A stretch of 64,000 nucleotides of DNA, from positions 2,585,001-2,649,000 of the forward strand of contig NZ_LT629751.1 of the NCBI RefSeq assembly GCF_900104805.1. The letters are read 5' to 3'. Below, in pieces: positions 37,253 through 47,681 of the stretch (position 1 is the first letter of the stretch; the number at the start of each line of letters is the position of its first letter). Source of the stretch: Pseudomonas oryzae (GTDB lineage: Bacteria; Pseudomonadota; Gammaproteobacteria; Pseudomonadales; Pseudomonadaceae). A program made the position numbers and the translations under genes. The notes below the pieces were generated by a model, which worked only from the letters and a program-made list of their open reading frames with translations, ran no database searches and was not told the DNA's origin.

Positions 37253-38701
37253 TTAGCGCAGGGCTTTCTCGGCGGCCTGGATCGCCGCGAACTCTTCCTC
37301 GGGCGTGCCGGACACCAGGTGGTGACGGCTGTACAGCGCGAAGTAGGCGATGAACAAGGCATAGATCGCCGCGGCGCCGATCACCACCCGCGGGTCGACC
37401 AGGAAGCCGGCGACCAGCGCCACCGCCGCCAGCAGCAGGGCCACCGACGAGGTGACGATGCCGCCGGGAGTGCGGTACGGACGCGGCATCTCCGGGCGAC
37501 GCAGGCGCAGGGTGATATGCGCGGCCATCATCAGCACGTAGGACAGGGTCGCGCCGAACACCGCCACCAGGATCAGCAGGTCGCCCTGGCCGGTCAGCGA
37601 CAGGCCGAAGCCGATGATCCCCGGCACCACCAGCGCGGCCACCGGCGCCTTGTTGCGGTTGGTCACCGACAGGCTGCGCGGCAGGTAGCCGGCGCGCGAC
37701 AGGGCGAAGATCTGCCGCGAATAGGCGTAGATGATCGAGAAGAAGCTGGCGATCAGCCCGGCCAGGCCGACCAGGTTGACGAACTGGCTCATCCAGGTCG
37801 AGCCGTTGTAGGCCGACTCCAGCGCCTCCACCAGCGGGTTGCCGGAGCCCATCAGCGCCTTGGCGCCGGCGGCACCGGGGCCGACCAGCAGGATCAGCCC
37901 GGCGAAGGCCAGCAGCACCAGCATGGCACCGATCAGCCCGCGCGGCAGGTCGCGCTTGGGGTTCTTGGTTTCCTCGGCGGCCAGCGGCACGCCCTCGACG
38001 GCGAGGAAGAACCACATGGCGTAGGGAATCGCCGCCCAGATGCCGACGTAGCCGAACGGCAGGAAGGCGCTGGCGCCGGCGGCCTCGCTGACCGGGATGT
38101 CGAACAGGTTGGCGGCGTCGAAGTGCGGCAGCATGCCGACGATGAACACGCCGAGGGCGATGGCGGCCACCGCGGTGATGGCGAACATCAGCTTGAGCGC
38201 CTCGCCGGCACCGAGGATGTGGATGCCGACGAACACCACGTAGAAGGCCAGGTAGACCAGCCAGCCGCCGACGCCGAACAGCGACTCGCAGTAGGCGCCG
38301 ATGAAGCAGGCGATGGCCGCCGGGGCGATGGCGTACTCGATGAGGATCGCCGTGCCGGTGAGGAAACCGCCCCACGGACCGAAGGCGGTGCGGGTGAAGC
38401 CGTAGCCGCCGCCGGCGGTGGGGATCATCGACGACAGCTCGGCCAGCGAGAAGCACTTGCACAGGTACATGGTGGCCATCAGCAGGGTGGCGACGAACAT
38501 GCCGCCCCAGCCGCCCTGGGCCAGGCCGAAGTTCCAGCCGGCGTAGTCGCCGGAAATCACGTAGGCGACGCCGAGGCCGATCAGCAGCACCCAGCCGGCC
38601 GCGCCCTGCTTGAGCTGGCGGTTGGCGAAGTAGTCGGCATCGACGCTTTCGGTTTCCACGCCCTGGGCGTGGGAAACGATGTGGGATGGTTGAGTGGACA
38701 T
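37253..38701 (-). CDS. eat: Ethanolamine permease (APC family)
   Basis: A 482-residue amino acid/polyamine/organocation permease with about 12 membrane segments. It opens with YFANRQLKQGAAGWVLLIGLGVAYVISGDYAGWNFGL (read from about residue 24), the recognisable start of ethanolamine permeases. It also has AEETKNPKRDLPRGLIGAML in the middle. The start at 38701 follows GGAG; the TTG six bases upstream is not needed. Its position between the aldehyde dehydrogenase and eutB supports ethanolamine as substrate. Confidence 0.92.
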   Translation of the reverse strand: MSTQPSHIVSHAQGVETESVDADYFANRQLKQGAAGWVLLIGLGVAYVISGDYAGWNFGLAQGGWGGMFVATLLMATMYLCKCFSLAELSSMIPTAGGGYGFTRTAFGPWGGFLTGTAILIEYAIAPAAIACFIGAYCESLFGVGGWLVYLAFYVVFVGIHILGAGEALKLMFAITAVAAIALGVFIVGMLPHFDAANLFDIPVSEAAGASAFLPFGYVGIWAAIPYAMWFFLAVEGVPLAAEETKNPKRDLPRGLIGAMLVLLAFAGLILLVGPGAAGAKALMGSGNPLVEALESAYNGSTWMSQFVNLVGLAGLIASFFSIIYAYSRQIFALSRAGYLPRSLSVTNRNKAPVAALVVPGIIGFGLSLTGQGDLLILVAVFGATLSYVLMMAAHITLRLRRPEMPRPYRTPGGIVTSSVALLLAAVALVAGFLVDPRVVIGAAAIYALFIAYFALYSRHHLVSGTPEEEFAAIQAAEKALR

Positions 38702-38775
38702 GCGCAAGGCTCCTTTCCCCGCCGCCCCTGCCGAGACAGGGGCGGCGTCATGTGGATGGATTCATTTATGGCAGA

Positions 38776-40296
<1,521 letters not shown>

Positions 40297-40670
40297 GCTG
40301 GCTCTCCGAAACGACGATTCTTGTAGTTGTGGGATACCGGGGAGGACAGCGGGCCCTCGCCCGCCGCCGCTCGCAGCGGCTTGCGCTCAATCATGCGCCG
40401 GGCGCACGCGCCTGACTTGACCGTCGCCGCGCTGCGCTGTCGTCTGAAGTCAACTTTTCCGCGCCCGCCGCCCGCGTGTCACCGCCGGTCAACTCGCCGG
40501 CCCCGTTGCGGTTCGGGTGTTTCCAAATCACCCGCCGCATGCACCACCCCGGTGCGGCGGCGTCACGGCGGCAGCGCGCAGGCCCCGGCGTCACTGGGCC
40601 GGACCGGCGGACCGGGGGCCGGCGCGAAACTTGCTTCGGATGACCGGTTGTTCCCGCGGAGAGTTTCACC
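40297..40670. promoter_or_regulatory. Divergent control region of the ethanolamine operon and its AraC regulator
   Basis: No gene. It lies between exaC and the AraC-family gene. GTCAACT occurs twice in direct orientation (40449-40455 and 40488-40494), and the related CTTGAC occurs at 40416-40421; these are candidate AraC half-sites. I looked for and did not find a sigma-54 -24/-12 element on the exaC strand. Confidence 0.45.
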
Positions 40671-41756
40671 ATGCCCCCGTTGCTCGCCTCCCCTGCCAGC
40701 CTGGCCGGCGTGCCGGAGCTGTCTTCCGGCCCACGCCACAGCGGTGTGCTGGCGGCGGCCGCCAGCGGCCTGTGCGCCTTCATCGACAAGCACGGCGGGG
40801 ATGCCGACCGCATCCTCGGCATCTCGGGCATCGATCCCGAGCAGCTGCAGCACCCCACCCTGAGCCTGGCGCTGCCCAACTACTGTCAGGTGCTGGAGGA
40901 AGCCGCACGCCAGTCCGGCTGCGACAACTTCGGCCTGTACTACGGCCAGCAGTTCAAGCCGCAGGAGCTCGGCCTGCTCGGCTACATCGGCCTGTGCTCG
41001 GCAACTCTGGAGCAGGCGCTGATCAACTTCGCCCGCGCCTTCCCCCTGCACCAGCGCAACAGCCTGATCCGCCTGGTAGATGCCGGCGACTGCTACCGCT
41101 TCGACTACCAGGTGCGCCACGGCGCCATCCTGGTCCGCCGCCAGGACGCCGAGCTGACCCTGGGCATGGCCCTCAACCTGATCCGCCACGTGCTGGGCAG
41201 CCAGTGGGCGCCGCGCGCGGTGCACTTCGAGCATCCGCGCCCGGAGCACTGGCATGAGCACTGCAAGGTGTTCGACGCCCCGGTGTACTTCGAGCAGCCG
41301 TGCAACTCGCTGGTCATCCCCAAGCGCGACCTCGGCCGCGCCATGCCCGAGAGCAACCCGACCCTGCTGCTGGTGATGCAGGACTCGCTGCGCCAGCTCA
41401 GCCTGGCCGGCGGGCGCGAGGCGCCGAACATCGTCGACGACACCCGCGCCCAGGTGCGCCAGCAACTGCTCGCCGGCGAACCGAGCCTGGAGGTCGTCGC
41501 CGAGCAGATGGGCCTGGCCAGCTGGTCGCTGCAGCGCCGCCTGCGCGAGCAGGGCCTGACCTTCAGCCAACTGGTCGACAAGCTGCGCTGCGAGCTGGCC
41601 ACCCACTACCTGCGCCAGCAGCAGCTGCCGATCTCCGAGCTGGCCCCGCTGCTCGGCTACTCGGAAACCAGCGCCTTCTCGCGCGCCTTCCGCCGCTGGT
41701 TCGGCGTCAGCCCGCGGCAGTGGCGCCAGGGCGGCGGCACCGGCACCGCGCACTGA
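40671..41756 (+). CDS. AraC-family regulator of the ethanolamine operon (inferred)
   Basis: A 361-residue regulator. The N-terminal two-thirds matches the Arabinose_bd_2-type sensory domain (QVLEEAARQSGCDNFGLYYG, about 76-95; LGLLGYIGLCSATLEQAL). The C-terminal AraC DNA-binding domain (about 260-350) has LEVVAEQMGLASWSLQRRLREQGLTF and ISELAPLLGYSETSAFSRAFRRWFGVSPRQWR. It is divergent from exaC-eat-eutBC, hence a probable local activator. In P. aeruginosa the equivalent regulator (EatR) is instead a sigma-54 enhancer-binding protein. Confidence 0.85.
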   Translation: MPPLLASPASLAGVPELSSGPRHSGVLAAAASGLCAFIDKHGGDADRILGISGIDPEQLQHPTLSLALPNYCQVLEEAARQSGCDNFGLYYGQQFKPQELGLLGYIGLCSATLEQALINFARAFPLHQRNSLIRLVDAGDCYRFDYQVRHGAILVRRQDAELTLGMALNLIRHVLGSQWAPRAVHFEHPRPEHWHEHCKVFDAPVYFEQPCNSLVIPKRDLGRAMPESNPTLLLVMQDSLRQLSLAGGREAPNIVDDTRAQVRQQLLAGEPSLEVVAEQMGLASWSLQRRLREQGLTFSQLVDKLRCELATHYLRQQQLPISELAPLLGYSETSAFSRAFRRWFGVSPRQWRQGGGTGTAH

Positions 41757-41800
41757 GCGCCAGGCGCGAAGCACCGCGGCGCATCTCCAGCCACGCGCGC

Positions 41801-41833
41801 AAAAAAAAACGCCTGACCCGCGAGGGTCAGGCG
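41801..41833 (-). terminator. Rho-independent terminator of the 109-residue gene
   Basis: On the minus strand CGCCTGACCC and GGGTCAGGCG form a 10-bp stem with a 4-base loop, followed by nine T residues. On the plus strand the same hairpin may also end the AraC gene. Confidence 0.9.
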
Positions 41834-41867
41834 AAAACTGAGGGTTTGTTGCTCTTTTGCGCCGGGA

Positions 41868-42197
41868 TCAGCAGTAGCGGTCGATGTAGGCGACCTCGGG
41901 CTTGCTGCGAACTGCCGGCCATTCCTGTTGCAGGGTCTGGTACACGCGGCCGATGAACTCCTTGTCGGCGGCGGCCTTCTTGCCCACGTAGCCCTTGCCG
42001 CGGTGGTAGGTGCGCAGACGGGCACGCATGCTCGGGGTGCGCTTGGCGAACTCTTCCTCGCCCAGTTCCGGTGCCAGGGTGTCCAGGTGCACCTGGCCGC
42101 ACTCGCTGACCCAGAGAATGTGGCTGCCGTGGCTGTCCTTGCGCGCGGCGAACAGTTTGGCCAGGTCTTCGGCGGTGTGCTGGTTGTTCAGATTCAT
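41868..42197 (-). CDS. Conserved hypothetical protein, 109 residues
   Basis: A soluble, Lys/Arg-rich protein beginning MNLNNQHTAEDLAKLF and ending VAYIDRYC. It includes HGSHILWVSECGQVHLDTL (about 23-41) and a basic region RARLRTYHRGKGYVGKKAAAD (about 58-78). No signal peptide or membrane segment. I do not recognise the family; the strong terminator behind it and a GGGG site before its ATG indicate a genuine single-gene transcript. Confidence 0.75.
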   Translation of the reverse strand: MNLNNQHTAEDLAKLFAARKDSHGSHILWVSECGQVHLDTLAPELGEEEFAKRTPSMRARLRTYHRGKGYVGKKAAADKEFIGRVYQTLQQEWPAVRSKPEVAYIDRYC

Positions 42198-42725
42198 GGT
42201 GTGAGCCCCTTAATTGTTGATCGAAAACGTCGGTCTGAATTTGGGTAGACCCGAATACCGCCAGCGGTAGGCCGGCGTGTGCACGCGGGGTCTGATCTCA
42301 ACCTGAGCCTGGTGTAGCGCTGATCCAAGCGAACTACAGGCGGCAGAGCTTTGAAGCCTGCATCGGGTTCGTCGGGGTGGAAGGTGCCGGTGGGGCCTGC
42401 AGATGCCAAGCGGAGGGCGCAACCGGACTACGTACGGCCACAGCCAGCATCATGAGGACGTTTCACCGGCACTTGCCGTCCGCGGACGAACCTGCCAGTC
42501 AACTTCTTCAGTCTGCCTTGTGGGCAGTACAAACACGGGAGTTCCGGCTGGTGGGCCGGAGAGATGCTGAAGCCCCTTGCCAGGGCCCCCGCATCCGGGA
42601 GTGGCTTCATCCTGCATTCTTGCATGGCCCCTCGTCAACAGTTTTGTAGCGAATTTTTTGTCGCACTACAAAAGCACTACCGAAAGCCTGTACCAAGGTA
42701 GCGAATCCGCCGTGCATGAGCGCGA
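42198..42725. other. 528-base gap without a convincing gene
   Basis: Lower GC than its surroundings. It contains the promoter region of the 109-residue gene at its left end. At the right end, next to the stop of the LuxR-type gene, is an 8-bp dyad TTTTGTAG (42642-42649) and CTACAAAA (42666-42673). A 90-codon plus-strand frame at 42377-42649 has no recognisable protein features and was not called. Confidence 0.5.
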
Positions 42726-43349
42726 CTAACGCGCCATCACCACTCCTTCCAGCTCCAGCACCTCGCCGTTGCCGCCGTAGATGCCGCAACCGCGCTCCTG
42801 CACCAGACGCTCGCGGCCGTCGGCGCACAGCAGCCGGTAGTCGAGGCTGAACGGGCGGCCCTCCTGCAGGCCGCGCTGCACCACCAGCCACACCCGATCG
42901 CGGTCGGCGGGGTGGATCAGGCTGTTCCAGGTCAGCCGGCGGCTGCCGAGCAGCTGCGCCGGGCTGTAGCCGGTCAGCTCCAGGCAACCGGCGCTGACGT
43001 AGGCCATGCTCCAGTGCGGGTCGTTGCGGCAGCGGTAGAGCATCAGCGGCAGGTCGTCGAGCAGGTTGCCGAGATCCAGCGGGCTGATCGGCAACTGACG
43101 GGCAACCGGCAGCGCCAGCGGCAGGCCGAGCTGGTCGCCGGCGCGGTGTGCCCAGGCCGCCAGCTCCAGGCGCGAATGCAGGCCGAGCTTGCACAGCAGG
43201 TGGCGGACGTGGACCTTCACCGTGCCGTCGCTGATGCCCAGCTGGCGGGCGATCAGCTTGTTGCTCAGCCCCTCGGCGATCAGCGCCAGGGTCTGCCGCT
43301 CGCGTTCGGTCAGCGCGGCCAGCAGGTCGGTAGCGGCGCCGCCGGTCAT
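42726..43349 (-). CDS. LuxR-type regulator with C-terminal PAS domain
   Basis: A 207-residue regulator with inverted architecture. The LuxR helix-turn-helix is N-terminal (LTERERQTLALIAEGLSNKLIARQLGISDGTVKVHVRHLL, read in pieces from about 13 to 52). A PAS sensor follows at about 95-205 (YVSAGCLELTGYSPAQLLG, WNSLIHPADRDRVW, LDYRLLCADGRERLVQERG). The ATG at 43349 has a G-rich ribosome site five bases upstream. It is divergent from tmm, so control of trimethylamine genes is the natural inference. No phosphoreceiver domain is present. Confidence 0.82.
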   Translation of the reverse strand: MTGGAATDLLAALTERERQTLALIAEGLSNKLIARQLGISDGTVKVHVRHLLCKLGLHSRLELAAWAHRAGDQLGLPLALPVARQLPISPLDLGNLLDDLPLMLYRCRNDPHWSMAYVSAGCLELTGYSPAQLLGSRRLTWNSLIHPADRDRVWLVVQRGLQEGRPFSLDYRLLCADGRERLVQERGCGIYGGNGEVLELEGVVMAR

Positions 43350-43476
43350 CGTCGCCCCCCTGTGGGACGCATGCATGTGATCGCCACAGCCAGCATGGGG
43401 TCTACCCTCGCAGAAAGGATCGCTGCCCGGCTGCAGCAAGTTCCGTGCCTTCCGCCCAGAAACAGGCGCTCACACA

Positions 43477-43491
43477 GGAAACAATCTTTCC
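43477..43491. promoter_or_regulatory. 15-bp dyad, distal copy, upstream of tmm
   Basis: GGAAACAATCTTTCC: GGAAA and TTTCC arms around five bases. It lies in the 388-base gap between the LuxR/PAS gene and tmm and resembles the proximal dyad, so both may bind the same regulator. Confidence 0.4.
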
Positions 43492-43687
43492 CGACAGGGA
43501 ACTGCGCCCGACAGCGCGGCCATCTGCACCAGCGCGATGCATCCTGCCCGTTTCCTGCCTGTTCGCGGTGCTTGAGCGCCAATCGGTCTTCGCCAGACGA
43601 ACGACGGCCGCAGTATCTACCCCCAACGGAGTATCTCCACCGGCAGAGTTCCAGCACGGCACGGTCGCGGTAGCGTAATTCGCAACG

Positions 43688-43702
43688 GGAAACTTTGTTT
43701 CC
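43688..43702. promoter_or_regulatory. 15-bp palindrome just upstream of tmm
   Basis: GGAAACTTTGTTTCC is a perfect dyad with 6-base arms and a 3-base centre, ending 35 bases before the tmm ATG. Likely operator overlapping or just downstream of the promoter. Confidence 0.5.
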
Positions 43703-43737
43703 TAAAAATCCGCAATCCTTCGTTTCAGGAGCTGACC

Positions 43738-45108
43738 ATGACCACTCGCATCGCCATCATCGGCGCCGGCCCTTGCGGCCTCGCCCAACTGCGCGCCTTC
43801 CAGTCCGCCAAGGCCAAGGGCGCCGAGATTCCCGAACTGGTGTGCTTCGAGAAGCAGCAGGACTGGGGCGGCATGTGGAACTACACCTGGCGCACCGGCC
43901 TCGACGAGAACGGCGAACCGGTACACGGCAGCATGTACCGCTACCTGTGGTCGAACGGGCCGAAGGAGTGCCTGGAGTTCGCCGACTACACCTTCGACGA
44001 GCACTTCGGCCGGCCGATGGGCTCCTTCCCGCCGCGCGAAGTGCTGTGGGACTACATCAAGGGCCGCGTCGAGAAGGCCGGTGTGCGCGACTACATCCGC
44101 TTCAACACCGCCGTGCGCCACGTCAGCTTCGACCCGGCCAGCGAGCTGTTCACCGTCAGCGTGCACGACTACACGAAGAACGAGACCTACGCGGAAACCT
44201 TCGACTACGTGGTCTGCGCCAGCGGCCACTTCTCCACCCCCAGCGTCCCCTACTTCCCGGGCTTCGAGAGCTTCGCCGGCCGCGTGCTGCACGCCCACGA
44301 CTTCCGCGACGCGCTGGAATTCAAGGGCAAGGACGTGCTGATCGTCGGCGCCAGCTACTCCGCCGAGGACATCGGCTCGCAGTGCTACAAGTACGGCGCA
44401 CGCTCGATCACCAGCTGCTACCGCAACGCGCCGATGGGCTACAAGTGGCCGGCCAACTGGGAGGAGAAGCCGCTGCTGCTGCGCGTCGAGGGCAGCACCG
44501 CGCACTTCGCCGACGGCAGCCACAAGCACATCGACGCGGTGATCCTGTGCACCGGCTACAAGCACCACTTCCCCTTCCTGCCCGAGGAGCTGTGCCTGAA
44601 GACCGACAACCGCCTGTGGCCGCTGAACCTGTACAAGGGCGTGTTCTGGGAAGACAACCCGAAGATGATCTATCTGGGCATGCAGGACCAGTGGTACAGC
44701 TTCAACATGTTCGATGCCCAGGCCTGGTACGTGCGCGACGTGCTGCTCGGCCGCATCGCCCTGCCGAGCTACGAAGAGATGCACGCCGAGGATCTGGCCT
44801 GGCGCGCCGAGGAGGAAACCCTGCAGAACGCCCAGGAAATGTTCGAGTTCCAGGGCAAGTACATCCAGCAGCTGATCGACGCCACCGACTACCCGAGCTT
44901 CGACATCGCCGCGGTGAACAAGACCTTCCTCGAGTGGAAGCACGACAAGTACGAGGACATCATGGGCTACCGCAACAAGTGCCACCGCTCGCTGATGACC
45001 GGCACCATGGCCACCCCGCACCACACCCCCTGGCTGGAGGCGCTCGACGACTCGATGGCCGCCTACCTGTCCGACCAGCCGGAGAAGTCGCTCAAGGCGG
45101 TCGGCTGA
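43738..45108 (+). CDS. tmm: Trimethylamine monooxygenase
   Basis: A flavin-containing monooxygenase that oxidises trimethylamine to trimethylamine N-oxide with NADPH and oxygen. The 456-residue protein has the FAD motif GAGPCG (9-14), the FMO signature [11 protein letters not shown] (179-189) and the NADPH motif [11 protein letters not shown] (203-213). The sequence also shows WNYTWRTG and [11 protein letters not shown], which I associate with bacterial Tmm rather than general FMOs. CAGGAG precedes the ATG. The demethylase Tdm follows, which strongly supports the substrate assignment. Confidence 0.92.
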   Translation: MTTRIAIIGAGPCGLAQLRAFQSAKAKGAEIPELVCFEKQQDWGGMWNYTWRTGLDENGEPVHGSMYRYLWSNGPKECLEFADYTFDEHFGRPMGSFPPREVLWDYIKGRVEKAGVRDYIRFNTAVRHVSFDPASELFTVSVHDYTKNETYAETFDYVVCASGHFSTPSVPYFPGFESFAGRVLHAHDFRDALEFKGKDVLIVGASYSAEDIGSQCYKYGARSITSCYRNAPMGYKWPANWEEKPLLLRVEGSTAHFADGSHKHIDAVILCTGYKHHFPFLPEELCLKTDNRLWPLNLYKGVFWEDNPKMIYLGMQDQWYSFNMFDAQAWYVRDVLLGRIALPSYEEMHAEDLAWRAEEETLQNAQEMFEFQGKYIQQLIDATDYPSFDIAAVNKTFLEWKHDKYEDIMGYRNKCHRSLMTGTMATPHHTPWLEALDDSMAAYLSDQPEKSLKAVG

Positions 45109-45132
45109 CTCCGCGCCGAACGGCTTGCGTAG

Positions 45133-45160
45133 GGTGGGCAACCGCGCAGCGTTGCCCACC
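45133..45160. repeat. Short REP-like stem-loop between tmm and tdm
   Basis: GGTGGGCAAC (45133-45142) pairs exactly with GTTGCCCACC (45151-45160) around an 8-base loop, preceded by the GTAGG motif found in other repeats of the window. It could attenuate or stabilise transcripts between tmm and tdm. Confidence 0.7.
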
Positions 45161-45282
45161 AGGGGGCGCGGCGGCAAACCTTCCGCGGTTTTCCACCGGC
45201 TGCCCCTACGCCAGCGACCTCCCTGCAGATGGGCCAGAGCCCACCCGGAATCTTCCGCCGCGCCTTCGCGCAGGAGCCTTGC

Positions 45283-47625
45283 ATGCACACGCCCGTGATT
45301 TCCCGACCGCGCGAACCCGCGCTGTTCGCCCGCGCCCCGGCGCTGGAGCGCCACCGCGTCGCCCCGGGCGGGCTGACCGTGGTCGCCCTCGAACCCGGCG
45401 ACCGCCTCGAAGTGATCGACCTCGAAGGCCGGCAGAGCGCCGAGCTGCTGGCCTTCGCCGCCGGCGGCCGCGCCGCGCTGGCCGACCTCGGCCTGACCGC
45501 CAGCGCCGGCGCGCGCTTCATCCCCGAACTGCTCGGCGACGGCAGCGCCGAATCGCTGCACACCCGCCTGGGCCTGGCCAAGCGCGACATCGACTGCCGC
45601 GCGCTGCCCGACGCCGCGCGGCTGTGGGACGCCGACACCCCGGCCGGCTTCTCCCGCCGCTTCACCGCCGCAGGCGAGCTGCTGGTGCTGGTCGCCGCCC
45701 CCGGCGGCGCAGTGGCGGTGGACTGCCAGCAGCGCGCCAGCGAGCTGCGCCTGCTGATCCAGCGCGCCAACCCGCGTGCCGTGCTGGCCCCGCCGCTGCC
45801 GGCGCCGCTCGGCGAACTGGTCGACGAATTCACCATCACCCCCGGCACCGCCCGCGACTACGTGGTCGAGGCCGGCCAGTACCTCCAGGTGCTGGATGTG
45901 GCCGGGCGGCAGTGCTCGGACTTCGTCGCCTTCGACCGCCGCGCCCTCGACGCCGGTCGCCAGATCGACCTCGATCCCACCGTCACCCGCACCCTCAACG
46001 GCAACGCCTACCCCGGCCCGGGACTGTTCTCCAAGTTCTTCGACCGCAACCTGCAGCCGATGCTCGAGGTGGTGCGCGACACCGTCGGCCGCCACGACAC
46101 CTTCGCCCTCGCCTGCACCGCGCGCTACTACGAAAGCCAGGGCTACTTCGGCCACGCCAACTGCAGCGACAACCTCAGCCGCGCGCTGGCCGCCCATGGC
46201 GTCGGCGCCCGCGCCGGCTGGCCGGCGATCAACTTCTTCTTCAACACCGGCATCGACGCCCACCAGCAACTGACCCTCGACGAGCCCTGGTCGCGCCCCG
46301 GCGACTATGTGCTGCTGCGCGCGATGACCGACCTGGTCTGCGCCAGCAGCTCCTGCCCGGACGACATCGACCCGGCCAACGGCTGGCAGCCGACCGACAT
46401 CCACATCCGCGTGTATTCCGCCAAGGAGCGCTTCAGCATGGCCATGGCCACCCGCAAGACCGCCGACGCCGACCCGGTACTGACCCGCGAAAGCGGCTTC
46501 CACCCCGCCACCTCGGCGCTCACCGGCAACTTCGTCGACTATCGCGGTTGGTGGACGCCGACCCACTATTACGGCTTCGGCACCCTCGAGGAATACCACG
46601 GCTGCCGCGAGCGGGTGGCGGTGATGGACCTGTCCGCGCTGCGCAAGTTCGAGGTACTAGGCCCGGACGCCGAGGCGCTGCTCAACCACTGCCTGACCCG
46701 CGACGTGCGCAAGCTGGCGGTCGGCCAGGTGGTCTACTCGGCGATGTGCTACGAGCACGGCGGCATGCTCGACGACGGCACCCTGCTGCGTCTCGGCCCG
46801 GACGCCTTCCGCTGGGTCTGCGGCGAGGACTTCGCCGGCGACTGGCTGCGCCAGCAGGCCGAGAAGCTCGGCATGAAGGTCTGGGTGAAGTCCGCCTCCG
46901 AGCAGATCCACAACGTCGCCGTGCAGGGGCCGAAAAGCCGCGAACTGCTCAGCCAGCTGATCTGGACCCCGCCCAGCCAGCCGAAACTGGCAGAACTCGG
47001 CTGGTTCCGCTTCCTGATCGGCCGCCTCGGCGACTACAACGGCTGCCCGGTCATGGTCTCGCGCACCGGCTATACCGGCGAGCTGGGCTACGAGATCTGG
47101 TGCCACCCGAGCGACGCCCTGCAGGTCTGGCAGCGCCTGTGGCAGCTCGGCGAGCCGCTGGGCCTGGTGCCGCTCGGCCTGCACGCGCTGGACATGCTGC
47201 GCATCGAGGCCGGGCTGATCTTCGCCGGCTACGAGTTCTGCGACCAGACCGACCCGTTCGAGGCCGGCATCGGCTTCTGCGTGCCGCTGAAGACCAAGCA
47301 GGACGACTTCATCGGTCGCGAGGCGCTGCTGCGGCGCAGCGCCCACCCGCAGCACAAGCTGGTCGGCCTGCAACTGGAGGGCAACGAGCCGGCCCAGCAC
47401 GGCGACTGCGTGCATGACGGCCGCGCGCAGATCGGCGTGGTCACCAGCGCCACCCGCTCGCCGATCACCGGCAAGAACGTCGCCCTGTGCCGCCTGGACA
47501 TCGGCTACTGCGAGCCCGGCACGGCGGTGGAGATCGGCAAGCTCGACGGCCAGCAGAAGCGCATCGCCGCCACGGTGACGGCGCCGATCTTCTACGACCC
47601 GGACAAGAGCCGCGTGCGCGCCTGA
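45283..47625 (+). CDS. tdm: Trimethylamine N-oxide demethylase
   Basis: Tdm splits TMAO into dimethylamine and formaldehyde and passes the formaldehyde to tetrahydrofolate. The 780-residue protein fuses a DUF1989 zinc domain (about 185-385) to a GcvT-type folate-binding domain (about 415-775). Cysteines near 278, 294, 353 and 358 (HANCSDN, VCASSSCPDD) are candidates for the zinc site. An extra N-terminal segment (about 20-160) repeats the first part of DUF1989 in diverged form (LEVIDLEGRQSAELLAF versus LQVLDVAGRQCSDFVAF). The start at 45283 fits the family length. Confidence 0.92.
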   Translation: MHTPVISRPREPALFARAPALERHRVAPGGLTVVALEPGDRLEVIDLEGRQSAELLAFAAGGRAALADLGLTASAGARFIPELLGDGSAESLHTRLGLAKRDIDCRALPDAARLWDADTPAGFSRRFTAAGELLVLVAAPGGAVAVDCQQRASELRLLIQRANPRAVLAPPLPAPLGELVDEFTITPGTARDYVVEAGQYLQVLDVAGRQCSDFVAFDRRALDAGRQIDLDPTVTRTLNGNAYPGPGLFSKFFDRNLQPMLEVVRDTVGRHDTFALACTARYYESQGYFGHANCSDNLSRALAAHGVGARAGWPAINFFFNTGIDAHQQLTLDEPWSRPGDYVLLRAMTDLVCASSSCPDDIDPANGWQPTDIHIRVYSAKERFSMAMATRKTADADPVLTRESGFHPATSALTGNFVDYRGWWTPTHYYGFGTLEEYHGCRERVAVMDLSALRKFEVLGPDAEALLNHCLTRDVRKLAVGQVVYSAMCYEHGGMLDDGTLLRLGPDAFRWVCGEDFAGDWLRQQAEKLGMKVWVKSASEQIHNVAVQGPKSRELLSQLIWTPPSQPKLAELGWFRFLIGRLGDYNGCPVMVSRTGYTGELGYEIWCHPSDALQVWQRLWQLGEPLGLVPLGLHALDMLRIEAGLIFAGYEFCDQTDPFEAGIGFCVPLKTKQDDFIGREALLRRSAHPQHKLVGLQLEGNEPAQHGDCVHDGRAQIGVVTSATRSPITGKNVALCRLDIGYCEPGTAVEIGKLDGQQKRIAATVTAPIFYDPDKSRVRA

Positions 47626-47681
47626 GCACCCGCGGCCCGGTCCCTGGACCTTCTACTGACCCCTGACGAGAGAAACAGACC

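Noticed and set aside
38650-38680. A GTTTCC...GGGAAAC dyad near the start of eat, compared with the tmm dyads
   Set aside because: The half-sites are in the opposite order and it lies within coding sequence; probably coincidence.
42377-42649. A 90-codon plus-strand frame in the gap before the LuxR-type gene
   Set aside because: No ribosome site, no structural features, mixed composition; treated as chance.
43695-47417. A 1240-codon plus-strand frame across tmm and tdm
   Set aside because: It is the shifted frame of two clear genes, extremely Arg/Pro-rich, and crosses the tmm-tdm boundary.
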